A DNA stretch of 64,000 nt, from contig NW_024609857.1 in assembly GCF_016920785.2 (NCBI RefSeq), positions 126,535,094-126,599,093 of the forward strand, read 5' to 3'. How positions within the stretch are numbered: the first letter of the stretch is position 1; every line of letters begins with the position of its first letter. Shown in pieces: positions 42,721 to 55,176 of the stretch. This DNA is from Ixodes scapularis. Taxonomy: Eukaryota; Arthropoda; Arachnida; Ixodida; Ixodidae. Made by a program: the position numbers and the translations under genes. The notes under the pieces are model-generated. The model ran no database searches. It worked only from the letters and a program-made list of their open reading frames with translations, and was not told the origin of the DNA.

Positions 42721-44100
42721 ATGTTATCCGCCGGAAACTGCGCATCAACCACTGGCCGAGCGCCTATGTCAGAGTCTACCAACGGTTCAAGCGATTACCG
42801 CATCAGCATGCCTCGTCGTTTCTACGGTAACATTGTTCTCAACTCCGTCTTCTTACATGACAACCTGGGCGCCCATCCCTATCGTGATGCCGACTTCCAA
42901 TACACTAAGTAGGAAGTCATCGATTTGAAAGACCTAGTAGGCTTACGCCAATACCGAATGAACCAAGAATGGATGACCTATTTTGCCACCGCTCTTGCCA
43001 AAAAAAGAGCTCGTGTCAAAGTTCGAGCTGCTGGTCGAAAAGCAAAAGTGTAGCGTTAACAATCCCGACACGAAGTACATTTAAATTAATCTTCGGCGGC
43101 TAAAGCTACCACTTAAACATCGCCGATTAGTGTAGGATCTCAGCCTTACAGAACCGTGAAGTCCGTGGCCCGGAAGAGGTGGAGGTGCCTGGGTCTGGAA
43201 CGCATAGACACACTCAATCGGTAGGTTGTCTTGAGAATCCATGACCGCATTTCGGTGGTCCAAGTGACGCCTTGCGAAAATCAAAGCAATAATCAAAACA
43301 CTTAGGGAAAAGTCCCTCTTTCTTTCCTTTATCATTTTTTACTTAGTAGTTTCACCAACCCGCTGTTTGTTCCACGCCCCACTCGCTAAATGTGTTTGGG
43401 AGCCAGAGCCCGGTTTTAATCCCGGTACGCCCTCTACTGTGCCTGCGCTTCAATAGAGTGGGCACGTCCATCGGCAGTGCCGCGCGCCTCAGTGTGGTGA
43501 TTGCTAACGTTTCGGACACCCTACCGTGGAATGCATTTTCACATACGAAAAAATAGCGCCAGAGAACAGAAACAAACGGCGACGGAGTAGCCGCAGACCC
43601 TTTCATTTACGTCAGCGAGTTAGCCGACGCTACAGGTGAATAATGCTCTCCTGATCCTTCTCGGCAGCCATCTCTAAACACCGCTTTACGTCCACCTGAC
43701 GAAGCAGACCACACAGTGTCCGCAAACGGCTCGGCTCATGCAACTTCCTAAGAGCAGTCGATTCCGGAGGTCTTAGTTACACCTCAGTTTGAGTCAGGGC
43801 CGAAGCTTTCCTCCTCTCACATCTTGAAGACAGCTGCTTAGCCTACACCCACTACAGCACCATCTGAACCACAACATATCACCACTTTTTCGTCGAGCAG
43901 AACCCTCACCGAGCGCCCGGCATCGCCAAGTTCTGACCTGCCGTACTTGTCCGCGACTGCATCTGCTGCCAAGACTCGCGCGGGAGGCTTTTGAGATGGC
44001 AAAAGGAAACCTTCCAGAGTTTGAGTGGTGCCGTACGTTAAGCGCAGTGGGTTGCTCAAGATGCCCAGCGACAATCTGAACCACCATGAGCCCCTCGAGT
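42721..44100 (+). pseudogene. Decayed gag-like ORF1 of a LINE with paired CCHC knuckles
   Basis: The first frame reads RRFYGNIVLNSVFLHDNLG and YRDADFQYTK, then a stop, then LVGLRQYRMNQEWMTYFA and LAKKRARVKV. After frameshifts, a knuckle-like SGHVHRQCRAPQCGDC and RFGHPTVECIFTYEK appear near 43445-43545, resembling two adjacent CCHC RNA-binding knuckles with several Cys lost. A Ser/Pro/Thr-rich tail follows to about 44100. The order (N-terminal domain, basic segment, two knuckles, low-complexity tail) fits a gag-like ORF1 of an I- or Jockey-type LINE. No RT follows; the hAT-like element at 44153 interrupts the 3' side. Assignment rests on motif resemblance. Confidence 0.6.
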
Positions 44101-44152
44101 TTCTCAACATTTACGGTTCAGGATTTACGATCAAGGGTGAAGCAAGTACAAG

Positions 44153-44960
44153 TAGGGTGACCACCCGTCCCGCGACTCGCGGGACTGTCCCGCATTGAGG
44201 GCTCGTGTCCTACGTCCCGCAAGAAATTCCCAAAGCTTCAAAATGTCCCGCATTTCATAATGTAGTCAAATTCACTCTGCAAAGCGTGACACTGCCGAAA
44301 AACGGGGCACGGGGAAGCGCGGAGGTCGCTGGTAATCGTGTGAATTGCAATGGTACGCCATTTTCTATCCAAGCATTGCAGGAAGCGACCGTCGTTCTTG
44401 CGGGAGAACTGACGTGCTTGCTCCGTTGTGCATCTCCCCTTGGTGGCAGAATATTCTAAGAAAAATTGCTCACCAAAGTTTCAACATAAAATATTCAAAT
44501 TATTTTGATATGGCTATGTCAATGCGAAGCGGTTGCTGTACATCTTTGTTTTCGTGGACACAGCCACACAAGGCAGAAAGCCTGCAACTCGCAACGGTCG
44601 AAAAAGAACATAATGTTAAAAATGTGTGTAGGAGAATGCTGATAAAAGTAGGCGTTGACAGGAAACAATAGCCCGAAAGAGATTATTGTTTCTTATTTCC
44701 ATTTGATGCATTGAGTTGTGCTACAGTCGATTTATAGGTTTTCAACTTTGAAACATTTAATAACACATTTGGCACAAAAAATACTTCACTCGTGCTGAAA
44801 CTTAATTGAGATTAATTGCTGCAATACAATGAGCAGGTATATAAACAACACAGGATAATAAATGTGTGAACAGAGCCTCGGTTCGTGGTGTGTGTGTTAA
44901 TAAATCCCCCCCCCCCCTTCCAGCGTCCCGCATTTCGTATGCAGAAAGGTGGTCGCCCTA
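44153..44960. mobile_element. hAT-like non-autonomous element with 8-bp target duplication
   Basis: The ends TAGGGTGACCACC and, inverted, TAGGGCGACCACC are flanked by a perfect 8-bp direct repeat, AGTACAAG (44145-44152 and 44961-44968). An 8-bp duplication with short TAGGG-type ends is the hAT signature. 808 bp, no transposase motif; a C run lies at 44907-44918. Confidence 0.88.
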
Positions 44961-44968
44961 AGTACAAG

Positions 44969-46200
44969 TGAAAAATCTTTTGTTCCGTGAGCAACTCATT
45001 TTGTATTCGTTTGGGAAGAAAGCTATTCACCGATAAGAACACCGCAGGTTCTCTGGATTCCTTTATTGATGCTAACGAAGTGTTTCAGTCCTTCAGTACG
45101 TGTCTCAAATGTTGTTTTCCGTTCCTGAAGAAGTCTTTTGATCACTATTTTTTTTTATTTATCGCTGACACTCTGGACAGATTTATATATTGGTATTTTT
45201 TAATGTGAGTTTACCGGCGGGTGATATGTGTATATGCGTTCAATGACTCCAAGAGACGTCGATCTTCTTAGCAACTTGCCACTTTCTTTGACAATGATAG
45301 GAAATTGTTTTGTTTGGAGGTTTCAATTGTGCATACATGTGAACAATCGGGTTACCGCTTTCTCAAGCCAGGATAAATAATAATACTAATAATATATTTA
45401 TTTTCACCCCCTGGGACATGGATGAATGCTAAAAAGATCAGCACATGAAGTTACCTGACAAGGCCACACCAGCCTTGTAGATTGCTGAGCAAACACACAC
45501 ACACATAAACATACTAGAAACAACAAGGACGTAAATATATAATCAATCAACATAGCACCATACCACGTAGAAAAATATTCATGATACACAGATTTACTAT
45601 TTTAGAAAAGTAGAACGTTTGAGTCACTGTTTTATGTTTGTTGTTTGAAACGTTGTTTTCACACGTACTTCCGTCTTCTTTAAGGAAAAAAAGAGAAAAG
45701 GGTGCATACGGTTTGGAGGTGGTCATTCACTACTCATCACAACACTTTCATAATAGAACACAACTGAACTTGAGGGTACGGGACATCCCGAAGCCTTAGA
45801 CCGTCAGTCAAGCCGGGACGTATTTTTCGCGTTCGTAGGCGATTCGCGAAATTCGCGAAAATTAGGTCCTCGCGAAAATTTAGTCGTTTACAGTATGTTT
45901 GAGTTGTTCGAGGAATATGTGAACATAAGGCAGTTGTAGAGTCTCTGAAATTTTTTAGAGTGCCCAGATACGAAAGCCAATTCTAAAACACATACATGTT
46001 CGACAGACAAGATTAGGATAGTATGGGTTTTTATCTAATCGATCTTTGTCTAATTTTGAAGTGCACAGAGTATCCGCTAATGTAAATACCTTGTTGAATA
46101 TCCTTAAGAAATACTGGAATGTGTTGATATTTATGTTCCAATGATTATTGTAAGCGCGAAGCGTAAGCAAGACAAGCCTTGAATGAATTCGGAAATCAAG
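44969..46200. other. Mostly non-coding; LINE 3'-end fragment at 45380-45600 (minus)
   Basis: On the minus strand 45600-45380 ends in CCCAGGGGGTG followed by AATA/ATT repeats, resembling the terminal segment and microsatellite tail of the CR1/L2-like LINEs elsewhere in the window. The rest shows no gene. Confidence 0.4.
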
Positions 46201-46209
46201 TGTTCAAGA

Positions 46210-48262
46210 AATAAAAATGAACAATTTTCGCACGATGTAAAAAAGTAACAATTCACTGAACCTAAGGCCTCTTAAAGATTTACAAAAATATCTCAAAACA
46301 AAAATAAAAACTGCAGAATTTGAATATTTTGTTTAACTCGATAAGGAACCTAAAGAGTGTCCCAAGGAGCTTTGGAAGTATGTAAAATCAAAAAGTTAAG
46401 ATCCCCGCTTTTCTGTTTGATGATAATCTCGTGACAGACGATAACGTTAAGGCAGCCGCTTTCAATAAAAACTTCGAGTCTACGTTTTCAAATTTTACAC
46501 CTGCATCCTTAACTTCGACTTTTGATGAAGTTAGCAGTGAAATCAATGATATTACATTCGATCACTACGACACACGAAACGAAATAGACAATACAAAATT
46601 AAAAAAAGCACCTGGACCAAATGGAATTCGAAATGTTGTATTAAAATCTTGTGCGTCGTACGCATTAATAATATTTACGAAGTTGCTAGAACGTGGATGT
46701 CTGCCTGGTGATTTGAAATTGGGAAATGTAGTTCCAATACGTAAGAACGGTAAAAAAAAAAATAGTGTCGAGAACTACTGGCCCATTTTCCCAACAAGTG
46801 AATGATGTAAATTAATGAAACACAAAATGTATTCTAACCTTATAAATCGTTTAAATTGCAATCACTTTTGTTCCTCAGTTCAACACGGCATGCGCGCAGG
46901 GATATCATGTAACACAGAATCACTCGAATTTTATGACGAACTTCATGTGCATTCGAGGAACGTTGTCAAACTGATTGTACTTTTTTTAGCTTTCAGGAAA
47001 GCTTTTTATGTAGGTAATCACTCTTCTTCACTGCATAAACTACGTAGTCTAAAAATCAATGCAAATATTTTGCAGTAGATAGCCAATTATCTCGACGGTA
47101 GGAAACGGCATGTCATCATAAATGAACCTCATTCACCGTTATGTCGAAGTAACTTCTGGTGCTACACAAGGCTCTGTTTTCGGCCCCCTTATTTCATATA
47201 TTTAATAATTATATCTCGCATGGAATTCCATCGAGTACCAGGCTGCATGCTGACGAATGCTTTTTATACATAAAAGTGTCCGTCGACGGCGACGTTCAAG
47301 TCCTACAGTGATTTAAATAAGATAATAAATTGCTGTGATAAATAAACAAATGTAGTAATGTATCCAAATGTGTCTATGTCCGATTCTCTAGAAAACGTGA
47401 AATTCTCTCTGCAGGTCATTAACAAAAAACAAAAACAAAAATCATTTTTTGGAACTTAGTATTGAAGCAATACATCTATCTCGGGGTTCGCTAGACCGCT
47501 GATTTAAGATAGAATAATCACGTGAAGCAATTCTGTTCTAAGGCCAACGGCGTGATGCATTTTTTGCGTCGCAATCTCAGAAAAGATTCAACTCACTTGA
47601 AAGAAGCCCTTTACTTTTATGACGTCCTCCCGATTCTGGACTATGCCTGTATCGTTTGGAACACGCACACGCAAATACGTATAAACTAAATCGAGAGAGC
47701 ATAGAATCAGGCTGCGAGATATGTGACAAAAAGCTATAATTGTCACGATTGTATATTTCAATTAAAGCTCCAGCTCGGATGGAAACTTTTACAATAAAGA
47801 CGAAAAGGGCCTCCGTCTCCATTTTATGCATAATCTATATTACTGTAGCATCGGCATAGATTAACCAAAACACCCATTGGCACCTCATTGTGTTTTTATT
47901 CGAACTAGCATTAAAAAATAGATCTGAGAATTTTTCTCACGTACTGGCGTTCTAAAGTGTGTATTTGTACCCCCAACACTTAGCGACTGGAACGTGCTGC
48001 CCAACTCACTGGTACAGCTTCGTAATATTCAATCATTTTTTGATGAAACCGTGTTATTGAAATTTGTTTTCACGGCTTAATTTGTTCGACCTGTGGTTGC
48101 TGTTGATTGTCTCATATTACTGTACTATGTATTGGTATATTTCTTCTGTGTGATTTTTTTGGTTCCTTAATTCCTTTCATTATCCTTTTTTATAATTATT
48201 TCCGTCCCTGCTACAGTAATGCCCACCAGGCGAAGTGGGTACCAGAAAAATAAATAAAATGA
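46210..48262 (+). pseudogene. Third decayed CR1/L2-like LINE, RT region
   Basis: DDNVKAAAFNKNFESTF starts a readable stretch at 46431. KKAPGPNGIRNVVLKSC near 46605 is the RT motif K-x-PGPDG, and NGKKKNSVENYWPI near 46750 corresponds to the NYRPI block. VQHGMRAGISCNTE (46880) and VLFLAFRKAFY (46980) correspond to QHGF...S..TQ and D-x-KAFD, with the catalytic Asp lost. Frames then shift every 100-300 bases. The end (GCGAAGTGGGTACC then AAATAAATAAAATG) matches the terminal-plus-microsatellite pattern of the other copies. 5' truncated before the RT. Confidence 0.78.
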
Positions 48263-49686
48263 CCACACCAATAGGTTATAGTAAGACTACATAAATATTT
48301 AAAACTATTAACAGTGAGCGTTGCAGCAGTCGGCAGCCTTCAAAGGCGTGCCGAGCTTGGATATCTCGTGCACATAACCTTGATCTTTTTTTCTTTTTTT
48401 GCCGCCGTGCCTGAACGCTAAGGTATGAAGCGAGAGTTAAAGTTAACAAGAAAACTGTCATGTGACCCAGATTAGAGTCCGATTCGAGTACCTTTACAAG
48501 TGAATTGTTCTTCAACAGCACTTACCGTGCTTGAAGAAGTGAATGCTTTTATTACATACGCGTTGCATGAGAGCGTTGCTTTATTTTTGAAAGGTTGTAA
48601 ATAACTGGGTGCCATACCGTGTTGTTTCTTGGTTGCTCACTATCAAATTCAGAGCCTTGAAGTTGTATTCATAAACTTTCTTTATTACAAATTAATTTCA
48701 AATATTTGAGCAACCTATTTATGCCGGACTATGTGGCAAACGTGCTCTTTTGTATGCATTACGATTTAAAGATATGTAGGTTTCTGTAGTAATTGCATTC
48801 ATGCTGAGACTGGCTGGTGTTCTTTGGGCATCAGTCAAAAGGGCTGTAGACGTTCCTTAAAATTTAAACGCATCAGGACTTTCGGTACAAAGAATGATAT
48901 CAGAGACCTATCTTAGATTTGAAATATCAAACAAAAAAACACCGACAAGCCAATGACTAAAAAAGAAAAAAAAAATATGCAAGGAAGGCCGCTAACTTCA
49001 AAATTATTTTAATGGAATCATAATGTATGCATTTCATGCCAATGTCTGCATATGTTCTCATTCGTGCATGCGTTCAAATAAAAATACAATAAAATTATAA
49101 ACCGTTTGACATTGGGAATAGATAAAGCAATAAATAAGCAATATTATTTTGTGAGTACGACCTAGGCAAGGGCGTACTGACGCACTTGTCTTTAGCCTTG
49201 TTGGTAAAAAAGCCTCTGTTATTTTTCGCAGTCAATTCGTTTGCTATATTTAAAATTTTGTTGTTTTCATGGACGGTTCACGCAACGTTTAGAGTGCTAA
49301 TCGAGATGACAACCAAAGCTGTCTTGTACTGATAACCCATGTTCGCAAGCTCTGCCACTGAAACAACGACCAGTTTGTGCAATGTAGGTGCAGCCACGGC
49401 TAAAAGGAATTTGGTTGGCAACCCCCTTGCACACTCCGTTTACGTAACAACATAGAAATTTCTTCTGCTAAGTTATTTTATTGCCCGCAAATTTACTCGA
49501 CATTAAGTGTGAACCATCTAGCACAAATAAGAGTCGCTGTGTACGGTCGGCCGGTCGGTATAAGACATTTCTTTCCACTTTTTTTGTTATTCTTTCTTTA
49601 TTGCGCGTGGAACATTTAGTCTTCTCATCTCATATTTCTTTTAAATGCATGCAGGTGTGAAAAAAAGCCATTTGTATGAGCATTTT
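48263..49686. other. AT-rich, no gene recognised
   Basis: No coding or structural signal on either strand beyond short A/T runs. Confidence 0.4.
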
Positions 49687-49945
49687 TTTTGTGTCCAATA
49701 AACACATATGAAAAATACAAAATATATAGGAACATAGAAGAACCATACAAGAACTATTACGATATATAGGAACATTTAAGAACCATATAAGAAGCTTATA
49801 AGGAACTTCTCGCAAGCTTCTAATATGGTTCTTGTATGTTCTTATATGTCTGAAATAGTTCTGATATAGTTATTGTATGGTCCTTCTATGTGCTTATATA
49901 TACTTATATATCTTGTAACATTAGTATGAGTTTATTGGACACCGA
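49687..49945. repeat. A/T-rich foldback, ~115-bp imperfect arms
   Basis: Outer GTGTCCAATAAAC (49692-49704) pairs with GTTTATTGGACAC (49929-49942). Inner AGAACCATA and TATGGTTCT motifs alternate symmetrically around about 49808, with AAGAACCATATAAGAAGC against GCTTCTAATATGGTTCTT at the centre. Confidence 0.78.
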
Positions 49946-50412
49946 AATTTCTCATACAAATAAGATTTTTAAAAGGGCATGGTTCCGTTGCCTCTCCGCC
50001 CACCAATCACAAGGTCCTGAACAGGGAGAGTTTGAGTTTTTTTTCTGACAACTCAAGGGTAAGTTTTGTTCAGTAAGAATTTGAAATTATTCTTTCGAAA
50101 AACGCCAAGCTTTCCTGTGTAAAACTTTGATAGAAATAAATTCCTCCTAGAAAATTTACTAAGCAATTTCGTTTTGCATTGCTATTGTTGAGCCATGAGG
50201 ACCAGGACAAGAGTGCATCAGTGCGTAACTTCATGTTTGTTTCAGCCACTACACTCATGTACAAATGCAACGTTATCCAGCGTTTTACGCTATAATATGA
50301 CTATCATAGAACCGTCGCTACGGAATTCTTAATTCGTTATGCATACATCGTGACTCGTCACAAATCGTCTATAAAAACACTTTGCATTTGTGATGAATTT
50401 TTCATGGCCGTA

Positions 50413-50735
50413 TCATAAATCTGCCATACCCTTATTACTTTTTTCAATTCCACGATATGCTTTCATGCGGTTTTTCAACATAATTTCTTCATTGAGATTT
50501 CCCAGTAAAGCACCCACTATGGCAAATTCACAAGAATAAGAGGCAGCACGCATACCCTTATTACTTTTTTCAATTCCACGATATGCTTTCATGCGGTTTT
50601 TCAACATAATTTCTTCATTGAGATTTCCCAGTAAAGCACCCACTATGGCAAATTCACAAGAATAAGAGGCAGCATGCCGATCATTGAGAAGGGGCTTCCG
50701 CTCGTCACCCACGGCTCCCGGCTGTCAAGCGGTAG
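50413..50735 (-). CDS. Candidate exon (function unknown) containing the in-frame duplication
   Basis: On the minus strand a frame runs VGDERKPLLNDRHAASYSCE, then FAIVGALLGNLNEEIMLKN, then RMKAYRGIEKSNKGM, with the last 42 residues repeated, ending in MADL and a stop at 50413. An acceptor-like CTACCGCTTGACAG lies just upstream (about 50730), and a GGTATG donor-like site follows each repeat unit. The ERKPLL start and mixed hydrophobic composition look protein-like, but I recognise no family. It may be a host exon, or a transposon fragment. Confidence 0.33.
50425..50676 (-). repeat. 126-bp tandem duplication
   Basis: Units 50425-50550 and 50551-50676 differ at a single base (last-but-one position). 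126 bp is 42 codons, and the minus-strand frame stays open through both. Confidence 0.97.
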
Positions 50736-50862
50736 GCATATCTCGTCTCCTCTCTTTTATCAAACATCCTTTTTTTACTTACAGTCTAACCTCTTTAAAT
50801 GTTACCAACCAAGGTGATCAACCGTTTCAAGTTAGCGCATAATATTTAAAACATACTAATAC

Positions 50863-51829
50863 AGGAGGCTTTGGAAAAGGGAACTACCGGTTTTGTGTGA
50901 CGCGTAGTTTTTACTGGTGTAGCGTTCACCGCGTGAAAGCCTTTTCTGAACTATTTGAGACACCTCTCAATGAAATAACGGTAGGGTCAAGCGTGGATAT
51001 GTGCACCACACTTGAATCTGCCGGCTTCGAGAAGATCTGCCATCGAGGCGAGCATTCACTAGGTATGCCGATACTTGCGCTAGTTTTAACCCCGACGTAT
51101 GCATCTAAACAAAATGCGGGCAATAGCAGTATTATTTGCTAATTTATACTTTACTAAAATTTTAAATAGCCTACAAATTCCTAGTTACTCGGCTCGAATT
51201 GGGGCTGAGAGTCCCACGATTCGACGCCCGCCTCTTTACAGAGTGTAAGCAAATGTTTCGAGTCCACTTTGAACCAGCCACGAGATTTTGGTTTTTAATC
51301 TATCGTACTGCAATTTAGTGCAGATGTGCGATTAGGTGGTGTACGTTTGCTTTAAGAAATCAGTGGATAAACTTATAGCTTTCAGTAGAAGGGACAACAT
51401 GTAAAACTTGTTTCGCCCAGTCATGTTACCTTTCATTGGATGAGGGCAGCCGATATCTGATATATTTCCAATAACAGTAGTTATATATTTAAAAATCTCA
51501 GTCACCAATTCATGCAGGACTATGGGCCATGTGATTACAAGTTTGTTGGCTTACGTTGCACTTATTTATTGCATCCATGCTTAGACTGGAGATAGTTATT
51601 TGGCTATTAATAAAGAAAGGCGTTCCTTGAAATCAAAAGATTTTAAAACTCATGGCACAAAGAGTGCCATCAAAGCAGTACCTTAGATTTTCCTTCACTT
51701 GTCGTTTTGTTAATCACTTTTTATGACAGATGAATCATTTATACTTTTGAGGTGATATTTACTAAATGTTCATGTTGCAGGTGCACTATCTCCATATATC
51801 GGGGTTCTGATGGTCCTTCACCCATAAGC
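50863..51829 (+). CDS. Candidate two-exon gene end (function unknown)
   Basis: A possible exon follows CTAATACAG and reads GFGKGNYRFCVTRSF, then VKAFSELFETPLNEITVG, then MCTTLESAGFEKICHRGEHSL, ending CTAG|GTATGC at about 51062. A possible last exon follows TTCATGTTGCAG at about 51781. In the joined phase it reads GALSPYIGVLMVLHP and stops (TAA near 51829). AATAAA motifs at 51959-51967 could serve polyadenylation. Several Cys suggest a secreted protein, but there is no signal peptide in view and no recognised family. Confidence is low because only splice-site logic supports it. Confidence 0.3.
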
Positions 51830-51967
51830 CAGGAACGCCTGAGCAAAGCGATATGCAGCTTCTTTTTACAGCTCAAAGTGCACTTCTGTCGAGTTACTAA
51901 TTTATAATTCTCGTTTTTTGAGTACAATTAAGTTTTGCTACATGCAAATTATTTTTTGGAATAAATA

Positions 51968-53362
51968 AATGCTAAAGCATTTCTGAGGGATCTTTTAAAA
52001 TTGCTTTTGTAGCTCCAGCATATCCTTCAGGGGTATATCACTGTGCAGACAGTATGCTTGTTTGAAATCACTACGCTGATATAAAGACTCGTCGATATTT
52101 ACCGTTTCACATCACAATATGGTCCTCGCAATGCCATCACGATGCCGGCATAAGTTTATTGGGAATCTGTCATGAACCTTTCACTACGCCATAATGAATC
52201 CATCATTCTTACGTCACCATGACACTACGGTTTATTACATAATAAATTATACTTTTATACGGCTTTCGCCATAATGACTCAATAACCGAAATTTTCCAAC
52301 AGGGCTGCGTCTTTTCGCCTGGTCCACCAGGCATCCCGACCGACACCTTGCGCTCCCTTTTAAACTTTGTGCTTTAATCGGACCTGGAGGTGTACATCTG
52401 GCTTTGCCTCTTTGTTCACCGTGTGTGTATCACGTGTCAGGGCGTCCAGGCAATGTCTTACTACTAGCACTGCTGGTGGTAAACTGAATTAGGGCACAGG
52501 TCAAATGACAGTAGGTCATAAGATGTCAATTCCCAGTTAAATACCGAGTTCAAATGAGTGGACGAACGAAATAAATTACGATTCTTTTCGGTTGTATGAT
52601 TCTCTCAAGAATGATGTCAAATTTTAAATATAAGATAGAATATAAAACTTATAAAGTAGAAAGTTAAACGCCCCCCAGCGAGCATTCACTAAAAATATAC
52701 TTGCACATAATATGATCCCAACCAGTTTCCTTCCACGGAATGTACACACAATAGTCATGCGCGAAAACTAATCTCCACAATTAATATATTTCGCCATTGC
52801 GTGATTCAACAGGTACTTTTGCATTATTAAAACAAAATACGTTCCTACCTTCTGAGCGGCATAATAAAAAATGATATATCCAGGAGTGATTTGAATCCGC
52901 CCGACCAGTCAAGTTCAGGGTCCAGTATAAAAATACATTTTACAGATGTTCTATAAGACAGAAAAAATATATCTACAGGACTTTTGCGTTACTGTCACAG
53001 ACAATGATACTGGCTCTCTACAGGTTATGCCTGTGTGAAGTCACACAGCAAACTCGTGCAGTCTGGAGCAGCAGAGCAGCATTTACTTTTTATTTTTATG
53101 ACGGCAGGTGACGGCATGGCTTTGAGAGATCAGTGCACGCACATATTTTTTTTTTTTTGGTATTGCGTTGCTTTAGGTTTAAATATTTTGACTATCTAGA
53201 AATTCGCTACGCCCGCCTAATAAATGCCTCGAATCTCCAGATTTCGAGGCCAAACCCACAACTCATCCAATTCCCATTTTGAACACAAAAAATGTATTGC
53301 CGCCACCCAAAAAAAAAAAGCATTTTTTCACATTGCACCGAATTAGGAAATTGAGGGACAAC
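51968..53362. other. AT-rich, no gene recognised
   Basis: No coding motif. A 14-nt piece shared with 51049-51062 (GCGAGCATTCACTA) recurs near 52679. Confidence 0.4.
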
Positions 53363-53366
53363 ATAT

Positions 53367-53776
53367 TGTCACGGGTGGTGGCCAATAAACAATAAATAAA
53401 CAGAAAGAAATAAACGTTTAATGTGGCGAACTTGTGCCAAAAAATAAAAGGGTACAAAAGATAATAACGGAGCGTCGCGGGCGTCGAAATCGGCGTAGCA
53501 GCAGAGTCGAACGCTGAGCGAAAACTGACTGCAGATCAGCACGCGGAGTCCCTTATATACGCCCTTTGGGTTCTGGAACAATCGGCCTAGATTGTTCGGC
53601 GACTGGAACATTCAGAACTCGATCTGACGAGAATGTTCTCGAACTCACGAGAACGCAATGAAATAACAAATAAAGGAGCATTCCACTGACTGGAATCGAA
53701 CCCAGACGTTTTGCACGACAGTCAAGCACGGTAACCACTCGGCCACGCGCGCGGTCGCTCGCTGACGAGCGTGGCA
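53367..53776 (-). repeat. E3 3' LTR
   Basis: 410 bp, TG...CA; polypurine tract adjoins at 53777-53792. Confidence 0.94.
53692..53746 (-). promoter_or_regulatory. tRNA-like A box and B box in the E3 3' LTR
   Basis: Element-sense GTGGCCGAGTGGTTACC (53730-53746) and exact GGTTCGATTCC (53692-53702). Only TTT follows downstream here. Confidence 0.68.
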
Positions 53777-53918
53777 TTACTCCCCCCTTTAAAAAGGCAT
53801 CGTCTCGATGCCACGTAAACGGCAACAAAACAGAGCGAAACAAACAAAAAATGGGAACCCTCGGAGGCTCGCAAAACACAATCCTATCAAGCGGTGCACA
53901 AGATCACAGTTCGCAATC

Positions 53919-55135
53919 TTATCGCGCGTAGTACGGCTTGAGGCGCACGACGTGGACGACTTCTGGTCGTGGAGCGCGGCGTGATGAAGTCCGTGTTCCG
54001 TCGGGCATCACCTCGTAGTTCAGATCCCCGAGTCGACGAAGTACTTTGTAGGGTCCGAAGTAGCGCTTTAGGAGTTTCTCACTGAGACCACGGCGGCGGA
54101 TCGGTGTCCACACCCACACCCTGTCTCCAGGCTGGAAGTGGACGTCCCGACGACGAAGGTTGTAGCGGCCAGTGTCGACACGTTGCTGGGCTTGAATACG
54201 GTGTCTGGCGAGCTGGCGGACTTCTTCTGCCCGTTGGGCAACCACCTGGGCGTCGTCGCTTCCGTCGAGAGCCGGTTCGTGGGGTAACATCGCGTCCAGC
54301 ATTGTCGTTACTTTACGACCATGAACCAGTTGGAAGGGTGTCACCCCGGTGGTCTCTTGCACGGCCGTGTTGTAGGCAAATGTGACGTACGGCAACACCT
54401 CGTCCCATGTCTTGTGCTCCACGTCGACGTACATGGAGATCATGTCGGCGATGGTCTTGTTGAGTCTCTTTGTCAGCCTGTTGGTCTGCGGATGGTACGC
54501 CGTTGTGCGCCGATGGCTGGTGTGGCTGAGACGAAGGATTTCTTGCGTCAGCTGGGCCATGAACGATGATCCACGGTCAGAGATCAAAACTTCGGGAGCG
54601 CCGTGCCGGAGAACGATGGACTCGATAAAGAACTTGGCGACTTCCACAGCAGTCCCTGCAGGAAGGGGTTTCGTTTCGGCGTACCGTGTGAGATAATCGG
54701 TGGCGACGATAATCCATCTGTTTCCTTGCGTCGATGGTGGAAAAAGACCAAGTAGATCCGTTCCAATCTGCTGGAACGGTGCGGTCGGGGGAGCAATCGG
54801 ATGCAGGAGACCTGCCGGCTTCGTCGGCGGTTTCTTGTGTCGCTGGCACTCGTGGCAGGACCGTGTGTAGAAGTGAACGGTCTTCGGCAGCTTGGGCCAG
54901 TAATACCTTTCACGAATTCGGGCTAGCGTACGGCTGTAACCAAGGTGTCCGGACGTCGGGTCGTCGTGACAGGCTTGGAAGATCTCCGCTCTAAGGTCGG
55001 TGGGGATTACCAGCAGCCATGGTGTGCTGTTGTCTCCGAAGTTCTGCTTGTAAAGTACACCTTGTCGGAGGACGAAAGTCGGCAGGGCTCTCGAGAAGAC
55101 ACGGGGGACAGTACCCCCTCGTCCTTCGAGTGGAG
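53919..55135 (-). pseudogene. pol: E3 integrase, catalytic Glu replaced
   Basis: Homologous to the last 400 residues of E1 Pol from GRGGTVPRVFSRALPTF to RLKPYYAR. It has the zinc finger (CHECQRHKKP), the first Asp (GTDLLGLFP) and second Asp (ISDRGSSF). The catalytic Glu motif NGLTERLNK of E1 reads NRLTKRLNK, a Glu-to-Lys change, so the enzyme should be inactive. The frame runs open upstream to 55607, but there it is only an out-of-frame shadow of gag. Relative to gag this frame is +1, not the -1 frame served by the frameshift signal, so Gag-integrase fusion is not expected. Confidence 0.92.
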
Positions 55136-55176
55136 GCCCTTCGACGTTCGTGGAGGATCTTGGCGTCGGTCGTCTT

